A stretch of DNA of 64,000 nucleotides from Streptomyces sp. GTDB lineage: Bacteria > Actinomycetota > Actinomycetes > Streptomycetales > Streptomycetaceae. Of this stretch, positions 9,243 through 16,287 are shown piece after piece. The DNA is taken from contig NZ_JAEKKT010000123.1 in the NCBI RefSeq assembly GCF_019510245.1, forward strand, positions 62,001-126,000. Reading direction: 5' to 3'. The first letter of the stretch is position 1. Every line of letters starts with the position of its first letter. A model generated the notes under the pieces. It saw only the letters and a program-made list of their open reading frames with translations. It was not told the origin of the DNA and did not search any database. A program made the position numbers and the translations under genes.

Positions 9243-9456
9243 GCTCGCTGAACTGCCCGCGGGTGACCGTCGGCGCCGCCAGCCTGACCCACTCCGGGTC
9301 GTGGCGGCCCGGCAGGGCGCGGCCCCGGTCGGCCCAGGTCCGCATCAGATCGCGGTAGATGGGCGGATCCTGCGGCAGGGGCGGCGGCAGCGACGCCGCG
9401 GGCGGGGGTACGAAGATCCGGCGCTGACGGCCGAGGACGGTGTAGGTGGTCGTCAT
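9205..9456 (-). CDS. Small conserved hypothetical protein
   Basis: 83 residues, starting MTTTYTVLGRQRRIFVPPP, with a proline-rich middle and a helical RDLMRTWADRGRALPGRHD section. No domain, signal or membrane helix was recognised. The sequence looks like small Streptomyces hypothetical proteins I have seen, so the gene is probably real, but I cannot assign a function. It converges on and overlaps the last 38 bases of the acyl-CoA dehydrogenase gene. Confidence 0.55.
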   Translation of the reverse strand: MTTTYTVLGRQRRIFVPPPAASLPPPLPQDPPIYRDLMRTWADRGRALPGRHDPEWVRLAAPTVTRGQFSELSDFPAPPRDGR

Positions 9457-9602
9457 GTCCGGCCAACGCGGAGGCGGCCGCCCTGGTCACCGATGCCCCG
9501 AATCGTGCGTGAGTTCGTGGACGTCCGCTCCCGGATCTGGCCTCCGTCCTTTTTCTGACGTACCGTCAGCCAGACCGTCTCCAGCCGCCGGGGAGGCCTG
9601 CC

Positions 9603-9737
9603 ATGGCCGACGACCGTCCCGTACCGCTCGACGAGTACCCCGTGCACCAGGTCCCGCTCTCCATGAAGCACGTCGCCACCGGGGGCCGGAACGCCTACGA
9701 CCGCTGCGTCTTCCACATCCTCGAACGCGGAACGTGA
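9603..9737 (+). pseudogene. N-terminal remnant of a hypothetical protein gene
   Basis: ATG 9603 opens a 44-codon frame, MADDRPVPLDEYPVHQVPLS and on to VFHILERGT, ending at TGA 9735. From memory this matches the N-terminus of a longer Streptomyces hypothetical protein often found next to aminoglycoside-phosphotransferase-like genes. The normal several-hundred-residue continuation is absent, because the next bases encode the middle of a phosphotransferase. A deletion that fused the two genes best explains it. Confidence 0.5.
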
Positions 9738-10343
9738 GCACCTCGAGGCCGCCTCCGTCGGCCTGTTGGCCCGGCTGCACGACCAAGTGCCCCTGGCGGA
9801 GACCGAGTTCCTCGCCCTTCTACTACGGCTGGGTGGTGGACAGCCTCCCCGCTGTCCGGAGGCGGCCGTCAGGTCCTGGAAGAAGCGGTGCAGGTAGACG
9901 GTCCGGCCGAGGTCCACCCCGCGCGGGGCCGGGGCCGCCATCTCCCAGTCGAGGACGGCGACGGGGTCGAAGCCGTCGCGGACGACGTTCCCGATCCGGG
10001 CGTCGCCCCAGTTGAGGACGGAAGGGCCGGGCTTGCGCGGCCACAGGTCCGCCAGCCGGTCGAAGGCCGCCTCGGTCAGGGGTGAGCGATCAGACTGCCC
10101 GCGTTCCTGCGCCGCGACCGGGTCGAGGCCCGCTACGCCCGCCTGACCGGCCGCACCCCGCGGGACATGGACTTCTACACCCTGTACGCCGCCCTGCGGC
10201 ACGCGATCGTCATGCTGCGCGTCGCCTATCGGCAGGTGTACTTCGGTGAGGTCGCCGTCCCCGCGGATCCGGACACACTGATCCTGCACCACGGCAGTCT
10301 GCGTGCCATGGTGCAGGGCAGTTACTGGGACGCGGTGCGCTGA
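9736..10343 (+). pseudogene. Scrambled phosphotransferase (APH-like) pseudogene with inverted middle
   Basis: Pieces of one aminoglycoside/acyl-CoA-linked phosphotransferase are present in the right order but the wrong orientation. Plus strand 9736-9816 encodes EHLEAASVGLLARLHDQVP. 9818-9847, in another frame, gives FYYGWVVDSL. About 9852-10088 is coding only on the minus strand (RSPLTEAAFDRLADLWP, then LNWGDARIGNVV and VAVLDWEMA, the Brenner and DFG-like motifs). 10095-10343 is again plus strand (LPAFLRRDRVEARYARLTG to the TGA). The N-terminal lobe is missing. The gene cannot make a functional kinase. It would once have acted with the acyl-CoA dehydrogenase upstream. Confidence 0.75.
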
Positions 10344-10344
10344 C

Positions 10345-10803
10345 TCAGGCAGCCTGACGGACGGCGGGGTAGCCGCCCGGGCGGATCGCCGGTACGCGCA
10401 TCGGGCGCGAGCCCGGGCCGCCGACGTGCGAGAAGGGCTGCGTCCGCCAGTTCAGACCCTGCGGGAGGGTGAGCAGGAGGGCGGTGTCCTGCTCCTGCGG
10501 CTCGGCCGACTCGTCCGCGGACGGGGCGTCGTCCGCGGCGCGGCCCGTGCCGGCGCAGACCGTGAGGCCGAACGGATTCCACGGCGAGGCGCACAGCGCG
10601 TGCTCCGGCAGGAACTCCTCGTCCGCCAGGAGCGCGATGGACTGCGCGCAGTCCGGGCAGATCACCCGGAACATCTCGAAGGTGTCGTAGGCGTCCAGTT
10701 CCTCGGCCTCGTAGACGTCGGGTTCGACGCCCTCCGGCTCGGGCTCGACCACCAACTGCGGGCGCTTGGGCGTGGTACGACCAGGGCGCTTAAGACTCTG
10801 CAT
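10345..10803 (-). CDS. Conserved hypothetical protein with a CPDC motif
   Basis: 152 residues with a basic N-terminus (SLKRPGRTTPKRP), an acidic stretch (EPEPEGVEPDVYEAEELDAYD), then FRVICPDCAQSIALL, whose CxxC could bind zinc or be redox-active, and two more Cys (HALCASPW, LTVCAGTG). The C-terminal part is Gly/Pro-rich. No membrane segment. ATG 10803 has GGGGGAG eight bases upstream. Its stop is one base from the end of the phosphotransferase pseudogene on the other strand. Function unknown. Confidence 0.7.
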   Translation of the reverse strand: MQSLKRPGRTTPKRPQLVVEPEPEGVEPDVYEAEELDAYDTFEMFRVICPDCAQSIALLADEEFLPEHALCASPWNPFGLTVCAGTGRAADDAPSADESAEPQEQDTALLLTLPQGLNWRTQPFSHVGGPGSRPMRVPAIRPGGYPAVRQAA

Positions 10804-11057
10804 GGGTAACTCCCCCTCGGGCTGGGCCGTTACGGCGCTGCGGCCTCGACCACAGCAAGCACTTCCCGTCCGCTCTCGGCGGTAATCGCGAGACCATCAC
10901 GGAGCCCGTTCGAGGGCTGTGGCGTTCGTCACATGCCGTACGCAGGTGCCCGCTGCGGCGGTTATTTCGGTGGGACGGCTCGCGGCCGACGCTCCGTGAC
11001 ATCACGAACCGGCCATGACCTGGTCCGCTGAGCTATCCGTGGAGATCAGGCGCACTG

Positions 11058-11071
11058 TAGTTTTTGCGCCA
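11058..11071 (+). promoter_or_regulatory. -10 box for a leaderless Lrp-type mRNA
   Basis: TAGTTT at 11058-11063 is seven bases before ATG 11071. With transcription starting at or next to the A of ATG, the message would be leaderless, a common arrangement in Streptomyces. No clear -35 box and no ribosome site are visible. Confidence 0.45.
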
Positions 11072-11511
11072 TGGAGGAGCTGGACCGTCAAATCGTGCAG
11101 CTGCTCGTCAAGGACGGGCGGATGAGCTACACGGACCTGGGCAAGGCCACGGGTCTGTCCACGTCGGCCGTGCACCAGCGGGTGCGTCGGCTGGAGCAGC
11201 GTGGCGTCATCCGCGGCTATGCCGCGGTCGTCGACCCCGAGGCCGTCGGGCTGCCGATGACGGCGTTCATCTCGGTGAAACCGTTCGACCCCAGCGCCCC
11301 CGACGACATCGCGGACCGCCTGGCGGGCGTCCCCGAGATCGAGGCGTGCCACAGCGTGGCGGGCGACGAGAACTACATCCTCAAGGTGCGGGTGGCGACC
11401 CCGCACGAACTCGAGGAACTGCTGGCCAGGCTGCGCAGCCTGGCGGGGGTCTCGACGCGCACGACGGTGGTGCTCTCCACACCGTACGAGGCCCGCCCAC
11501 CCAAAATCTGA
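11071..11511 (+). CDS. Lrp/AsnC-family transcriptional regulator
   Basis: 146 residues, the family norm. An N-terminal winged helix (MEELDRQIVQLLVKDGRMSY, then LGKATGLSTSAVHQRVRRLE) is followed by the RAM ligand-binding domain (AAVVDPEAVGLPMTAFISV ... HSVAGDENYILKVRV). Such proteins sense amino acids and control their transport or catabolism as octamers. It is likely leaderless (see the -10 box). It lies divergent from the CPDC protein gene, which may be a target, though nothing in the sequence proves it. Confidence 0.92.
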   Translation: MEELDRQIVQLLVKDGRMSYTDLGKATGLSTSAVHQRVRRLEQRGVIRGYAAVVDPEAVGLPMTAFISVKPFDPSAPDDIADRLAGVPEIEACHSVAGDENYILKVRVATPHELEELLARLRSLAGVSTRTTVVLSTPYEARPPKI

Positions 11512-11902
11512 CCCCACGCCCACCGCTGTCGCGCCTGCCGCCGCCCGCTGCTGCGCCAGGCGCCGCGTCGCGCCTGCTGCCGCCACCCGCTGCCGCGCTC
11601 GCCGCTGCCCTCGTGCTCTCCGCTGTCGCGCCTGCTGCTGCGCCCGCCGCGGTCGTGCTCCCCGCCGTCGCGTCCGGTGCCGCTGCCGTCCTCGCCGTGG
11701 CTGCGACGGATACCGCCCTGGGCAGTCGTTCCGAAGGGCGGAACGGGTGGGCACGGCCGACAGCGCCGGGTGCCTTGGAGCGTGGTCCGAGTGCGACTGC
11801 GGGTACGTCGTGGCTGGTCGGGCAGGCCTCCGCGCCCCTGGAGAGGCGCGTTCGGGTGCCCCTCGTTCGGAGTGATCGGTGGGAGGGGCGAGACTGGTTC
11901 CC
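11512..11902. other. 391-bp gap with alanine/proline-coding low-complexity DNA
   Basis: 11515-11720 is built of imperfect repeats of CTGCCGC, GCCTGCTGC and CGCTGTCGC type, giving long Ala/Pro-rich translations in several frames but no gene with a start and ribosome site. The right part leads into the amidohydrolase gene. Nothing else was recognised. Confidence 0.5.
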
Positions 11903-13507
11903 ATGAGTGAGCGCGCCCCCGAGCCCAAGACCGTCCTTCTCCGTCGTGGAGAGGTCCACAGTCCCGCCGATCCGTTCGCGACCGCGATGGTCGTGGAGCG
12001 GGGGCAGGTCGCCTGGGTCGGTTCCGAGGGCGCCGCCGACGCGTTCGCGGACGGGGTCGACGAGGTCGTCGACCTGGACGGGGCCCTGGTCACCCCCGCC
12101 TTCACGGACGCCCACGTCCACACCACGTCCACCGGGCTCGCCCTGACCGGCCTCGACCTGTCCGGCGCCGGTTCCCCGGCCGCCGCCCTGGCGCTGGTCA
12201 GGGACTTCGCCGCCGCCCGCCCCGACGACCGGGTCCTGCTCGGGCACGGCTGGGACGCCGCCCGCTGGACCGGCGGCCGCCCGCCGACCCGCGCCGAGCT
12301 GGACGCGGCCACCGGCGGCCGCCCGCTCTATCTCTCCCGTATCGACGTCCACTCGGCGGTCGTCACCACGGCCCTGCTCGATCTGGTGCCGGGCGCCGTC
12401 CCGCGCCAGGACGCCCCGCTCACCGGCGACGCCCACCACGCCGTACGTGCCGCAGCGTTCGCGGCCGTGACGTCCGCCCAGCGTGCGGCGGCCCAGCGCA
12501 CCGCGCTCGCGCACGCGGCCTCCCTCGGTATCGGCACCGTGCACGAGTGCGGCGGGCCGAAGATCTCCTCCGAGGACGACTTCACCGGACTGCTGCGGCT
12601 CGCCGCCGAACTGCCCGGACCGCGGGTCCTCGGCTACTGGGCCGAGGAGGACGCCGAGAAGGCCCGCCGGCTGGGCGCGCTCGGCGCCGCCGGAGACCTG
12701 TTCGTCGACGGCGCCCTCGGCTCCCACACCGCCTGCCTGCACGAGCCCTACGCCGACGCAGGTCACACCGGCGCCGCCTACCTGGACGCGGACGCCGTCG
12801 CCGCTCATGTCACCGCCTGCACCGAGGCTGGTCTGCAGGCCGGTTTCCACGCCATCGGCGACGCCGCCGTGACCGCCGTCGTGGAGGGCGTCCGGGCCGC
12901 CGCCGAGAAGGTCGGCCTGGCCCGCGTCCGCGCCGCCCGGCACCGCGTCGAGCACGCCGAGATGCTCACGCCCGAGCACATCGCCGGCTTCGCCGAACTC
13001 GGCCTGATCGCCTCGGTGCAGCCCGCCTTCGACGCGCTGTGGGGCGGCGCGGACGGGATGTACGCCCAGCGGCTCGGCGCCGAGCGGGCCCGCACCCTCA
13101 ACCCGTTCGCCGCCCTCCTCAAGGCCGGGGTCCCGCTCGCCTTCGGCTCCGACAGCCCCGTCACCCCGCTCGACCCCTGGGGGACCGTCCGGGCCGCCGC
13201 CTTCCACCACACACCCGAGCACCGGGTCTCCGTCCGCGCCGCGTTCACCGCGCACACCCGCGGCGGCTGGCGCGCGATCGGCAGGGACGACGCGGGTGTC
13301 CTGGTGCCGGGCGCGCCCGCCGACTACGCGGTCTGGCGTACCGGCGAACTGGTGGTGCAGGCGCCGGACGACCGGGTCGCCCGCTGGTCCACCGACCCGC
13401 GCTCCGGCACCCCGGGCCTGCCCGACCTGACCCCGGGCCGCGAACTGCCGGTCTGTCTGCGCACCGTGGTGGGCGGCCGGACCGTGTTCGTACGACCGGG
13501 CGAGTGA
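11903..13507 (+). CDS. Amidohydrolase (Amidohydrolase_3, YtcJ-like)
   Basis: 534 residues, matching the 520-560 of the family. A metal-dependent hydrolase of unknown substrate (amide, N-acyl or ring). Key segments: VTPAFTDAHVHT (the HxH metal motif), then KISSEDDFTGL, AGFHAIGDAAV, HRVEHAEM (further metal-binding His residues) and LAFGSDSPVTPLDPW with the catalytic Asp. The C-terminal beta sandwich carries VLVPGAPADYAVW. ATG 11903 is used rather than upstream 11879 because the protein then starts MSERAPEPKTVLLRRG. It stands alone, 391 bases after the Lrp gene and 630 bases before ppm1. Confidence 0.88.
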   Translation: MSERAPEPKTVLLRRGEVHSPADPFATAMVVERGQVAWVGSEGAADAFADGVDEVVDLDGALVTPAFTDAHVHTTSTGLALTGLDLSGAGSPAAALALVRDFAAARPDDRVLLGHGWDAARWTGGRPPTRAELDAATGGRPLYLSRIDVHSAVVTTALLDLVPGAVPRQDAPLTGDAHHAVRAAAFAAVTSAQRAAAQRTALAHAASLGIGTVHECGGPKISSEDDFTGLLRLAAELPGPRVLGYWAEEDAEKARRLGALGAAGDLFVDGALGSHTACLHEPYADAGHTGAAYLDADAVAAHVTACTEAGLQAGFHAIGDAAVTAVVEGVRAAAEKVGLARVRAARHRVEHAEMLTPEHIAGFAELGLIASVQPAFDALWGGADGMYAQRLGAERARTLNPFAALLKAGVPLAFGSDSPVTPLDPWGTVRAAAFHHTPEHRVSVRAAFTAHTRGGWRAIGRDDAGVLVPGAPADYAVWRTGELVVQAPDDRVARWSTDPRSGTPGLPDLTPGRELPVCLRTVVGGRTVFVRPGE

Positions 13508-14137
13508 CCCGCCGCATTCGTACGGCCGGGCGAGTGATCTCCCGGGGTGGCGCGGCCGTGATCGACGGCCGCCGCCCCGTCGCGCGACCTGCGCATCCTC
13601 TGCTCTGACCAGCGGTTTGAGGGTGTTTCCGCAGGTCAAACGGCTGTTGACAGCCAGCGGCAGCGGGCCGGTAGGTTCGGCGGAGTCCACCACCGGACGC
13701 CCGACCAGGGAGCAGTTCGCGCACTCGTCGCAGCGCCGCTGGGTCAGGGACGGTGTGCCGCACCGGGGCACCGTCACTGGGAGCCAGGCTCAGCGCCCGC
13801 GCCGTCGAGGGAACGTTCCGGCCGGTCGGGAGGTGTGACCCGGGTGGGGCCCGGACGCTCAGTAGACAACGGCTTTCGGTCGACCCGCAGCCAGCGGGTC
13901 CCAGGTCGGCCCGAAGGGCACCGGGCCCCCATCCGCAGGACCGGCAGCGTCGCCCCGCAGGGGAACAGAGTGGCGTCGCGGGGGAACACCTTGGCGAAAG
14001 TACGGATGGACGGCACCCGAAACGGGCATCCTTACCCCGCTCTTGCGGAATCGACACCACCATACGAATGAGTTGTCGCGTCAGTGCAGGCCGCGGCCAC
14101 TATGGTGGTCCCCTGCGTACGACATGAAGGGGCAGCA
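13508..14137. other. 630-bp gap upstream of ppm1, with a possible promoter
   Basis: No convincing gene fills this gap. Overlapping short ORFs on both strands lack ribosome sites and typical codon bias. A TTGACA/TAGGTT pair at 13647-13677 suggests a transcript starting near 13685 of unknown purpose. The ppm1 leader is at its right end. Confidence 0.5.
13647..13677 (+). promoter_or_regulatory. HrdB-type promoter in a gene-free stretch
   Basis: TTGACA at 13647-13652 and TAGGTT at 13672-13677 with a 19-base spacer, close to the Streptomyces housekeeping consensus (TTGAC, about 18, TAgnnT). The nearest certain gene on this strand starts 460 bases away. Confidence 0.4.
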
Positions 14138-14932
14138 GTGAACGACGGCGACGGGACCCTCGCGGCCAAGGCCCAGGGGCGGCGGTTCGGCCCGCTCGGC
14201 ACGGTCTTGGTGATCATTCCCACGTACAACGAGGCGGAGAACGTCAAGTCCATCGTCGGCCGGGTGCGCCGGGCCGTCCCCGAGGCGCACGTGCTGGTGG
14301 CGGACGACAACAGCCCCGACGGCACGGGCAAGCTCGCCGACGAACTGGCCGCCGAGGACGACCACGTCCAGGTACTGCACCGCAAGGGCAAGGAGGGGCT
14401 CGGCGCCGCCTACCTCGCGGGCTTCCGCTGGGGCATGGACAACGGCTACGGCGTGCTCGTCGAGATGGACGCCGACGGCTCCCACCAGCCGGAGGAGCTG
14501 CCCCGGCTGCTGACCGCGCTGAAGGGCGCCGACCTGGTGCTCGGCTCCCGCTGGGTGGCCGGCGGCCGGGTGGTCAACTGGCCCAAGTCCCGTGAGTTCA
14601 TCTCCCGCGGCGGCTCCCTGTACTCGCGGCTCGCGCTCGATCTCCCGCTGCGGGACATCACCGGCGGCTACCGCGCCTTCCGCCGCGAGACCCTGGAGGG
14701 TCTCGGGCTCGACGAGGTCGCCTCGCAGGGCTACTGCTTCCAGGTCGATCTGGCCCGCCGCGCGGTCAAGGCCGGCTACCAGGTCGTCGAGGTGCCCATC
14801 ACGTTCGTCGAGCGGGAGTTCGGGGACTCCAAGATGAGCCGCGACATCCTTGTCGAGGCGCTGTGGCGGGTCACCTCCTGGGGCGTCACCGACCGGGTGG
14901 GCCGGCTGACCGGCAAGGGCAGGCCTTCCTAG
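14138..14932 (+). CDS. ppm1: Polyprenol-phosphate mannosyltransferase (Ppm1-like)
   Basis: 264 residues. A GT2 glycosyltransferase that transfers mannose from GDP-mannose to polyprenyl phosphate, giving the lipid donor for protein O-mannosylation and envelope glycans. Motifs: VLVIIPTYNEAENV, VLVADDNSPDGTG (the nucleotide-binding Asp), VLVEMDADGSHQPEE (the DxD), LVLGSRWVAGG, ITGGYRAFRRE, and QGYCFQVDLARRA. It has no membrane anchor, unlike mycobacterial fusion forms, so it is the soluble catalytic half. The GTG start follows GAAGGGG. A 5-codon ATG ORF (14124-14141) overlaps the start. The position next to FxsA and RbpA genes matches the S. coelicolor arrangement. Confidence 0.9.
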   Translation: MNDGDGTLAAKAQGRRFGPLGTVLVIIPTYNEAENVKSIVGRVRRAVPEAHVLVADDNSPDGTGKLADELAAEDDHVQVLHRKGKEGLGAAYLAGFRWGMDNGYGVLVEMDADGSHQPEELPRLLTALKGADLVLGSRWVAGGRVVNWPKSREFISRGGSLYSRLALDLPLRDITGGYRAFRRETLEGLGLDEVASQGYCFQVDLARRAVKAGYQVVEVPITFVEREFGDSKMSRDILVEALWRVTSWGVTDRVGRLTGKGRPS

Positions 14933-15010
14933 CGGACGCCCGGGAAGCTCATGGTTCCGGTTGATCATCCTCTTATGCCGCACTGAGCCGGGTCCAGGCA
15001 CACTGGGTGC

Positions 15011-15574
15011 ATGACGACTGGTGCGCAGACCCCTCCGTACACCACCCGGCCCCGCCGCTCCCGGCTCGGCAGATACCTGCCGCTGGGTCTCGCGGTGTGG
15101 CTGGTCCTGGAGATCTGGCTGCTGACGGTGGTCGCGGGCGCGGCGGGCGGCATGACCGTGTTCCTGCTGCTGGTGGCCGGTTTCGTCGCCGGTTCCGTGG
15201 TCATCAAGCGGGCCGGTCGGCGTGCCTTCCGTAGCCTCAACGAGGCGATCCAGCGCGGCGGCTCCCCGGAGCGCGGCGGTGGCAACGGCCTGATGATGCT
15301 GGGCGGCCTGCTCCTCATGATCCCCGGCCTGGTATCCGACGCCCTCGGCCTGCTGCTCTTGCTGCCCCCCGTGCAGAAGGCGGTCTCGCGCGTCGCGGAA
15401 CGCACCCTCGACCGCAGGCTCCGCGCCGCCGCCCCCGGCACCCTGGGCGACGCGTTCCAGCAGGCCCGCATGCACCGCCCGGACGGAAAGGTCGTCCAGG
15501 GCGAGGTCATCCGCAACGACGTGCCCCGGCCGGGGGACGAGCCGGCGGGGGAGCGGCCGCCGCTGACGCGGTGA
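15011..15574 (+). CDS. fxsA: FxsA-family membrane protein
   Basis: 187 residues with two clear membrane segments at about 20-60 (LPLGLAVWLVLEIWLLTVVA, then GGMTVFLLLVAGFVAGSVV) and a third near 95-118 (GGLLLMIPGLVSDALGLLLL, the FxsA signature). The tail is cytoplasmic and charged. In E. coli FxsA relieves phage T7 exclusion by F plasmid when overproduced; its function in Streptomyces is unknown. The gene follows ppm1 by 78 bases on the same strand and ends in a very strong bidirectional terminator. Confidence 0.85.
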   Translation: MTTGAQTPPYTTRPRRSRLGRYLPLGLAVWLVLEIWLLTVVAGAAGGMTVFLLLVAGFVAGSVVIKRAGRRAFRSLNEAIQRGGSPERGGGNGLMMLGGLLLMIPGLVSDALGLLLLLPPVQKAVSRVAERTLDRRLRAAAPGTLGDAFQQARMHRPDGKVVQGEVIRNDVPRPGDEPAGERPPLTR

Positions 15575-15582
15575 GCGACCCG

Positions 15583-15635
15583 CAACAACCGAGGGCGCCG
15601 CACGTTCTGTGAACGTGCGGCGCCCTCGGTTGTTG
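15583..15635. terminator. 25-bp perfect hairpin, bidirectional terminator
   Basis: CAACAACCGAGG... at 15583-15607 pairs over 25 bases without a mismatch with 15611-15635, loop TGT. It separates the convergent fxsA and rbpA genes and should stop transcription from both sides. Confidence 0.9.
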
Positions 15636-15657
15636 TGTCGGCTTCCGTTGGACGGAA

Positions 15658-16032
15658 CTATGCGGACTTGCGGCTGTCCCTGGGATGAATCGCGATGTTC
15701 ATCGCCCCGGAACGCAGAACCGCCAGACGCTCCTCAAGGACCTCTTCGAGCTCCTCACGGGTGCGCCGCTCCATCAGCATGTCCCAGTGGGTACGCGCGG
15801 GCTTGGCCTTCTTCTCTTCAGGGCCGTCGCCGTCCACCAGGAGTGCCTGGGCCCCGCAGACCTTGCACTCCCACTCCGGCGGGATCTCCGCCTCGACCGA
15901 GAAGGGCATTTCGAACCGGTGCCCCTTCTCGCATGCGTACTCCACGGCCTGGCGCGGGGCCAGGTCGATACCGCGGTCCGTCTCGTAGCTGGTCACCACG
16001 AGGCGCGTACCGCGAAGAGCTCGCTCACTCAT
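15658..16032 (-). CDS. rbpA: RNA polymerase-binding protein RbpA
   Basis: 124 residues. It binds the principal sigma factor and RNA polymerase and helps open-complex formation. The N-terminal tail and core (SERALRGTRLVVTSYETD) are followed by the zinc site CEKGHRFEMPF ... WECKVCG, a basic linker, and the sigma-interaction helix region RTHWDMLMERRTREELEEVL. Length and motifs match the Streptomyces orthologue. ATG 16032 follows GGGAGG. Upstream is a clear sigma-R promoter (16094-16119), in line with the known control of rbpA by the thiol-stress sigma factor. Confidence 0.95.
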   Translation of the reverse strand: MSERALRGTRLVVTSYETDRGIDLAPRQAVEYACEKGHRFEMPFSVEAEIPPEWECKVCGAQALLVDGDGPEEKKAKPARTHWDMLMERRTREELEEVLEERLAVLRSGAMNIAIHPRDSRKSA

Positions 16033-16093
16033 GAATCGTGCCTCCCGGGCTTGTCGCCCACAGGACAGGTGTCGCTGTCGTCGTCATCCGGTC

Positions 16094-16119
16094 AACGTCC
16101 GGTCGGCGGTAAAGATTCC
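16094..16119 (-). promoter_or_regulatory. Sigma-R-type promoter of rbpA
   Basis: On the minus strand GGAAT (16119-16115) and GTT (16096-16094) are separated by exactly 18 bases, the consensus for disulfide-stress sigma factor SigR. It gives a leader of about 55 bases. Confidence 0.75.
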
Positions 16120-16287
16120 CGTTCCGGGTCATGCGTCGCCGTCGTAGCCGCCCCTTGTTGTACCCACCGGCGCCCGGTTTGTCACATCTGCTAGCAGATG
16201 TCACCCAGCGTTTCGGTATCTTTGACGCGCAGTAACGGTACGCCTGGCAGGCCAAACGCGTACACTACCGCCCTTCCGCGTTGAACG

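Noticed and set aside
13245..14063. Long minus-strand ORFs across 13.2-14.1 kb
   Set aside because: They are mostly antisense to the amidohydrolase gene or made of arginine/proline-rich shadow translation with no ribosome site.
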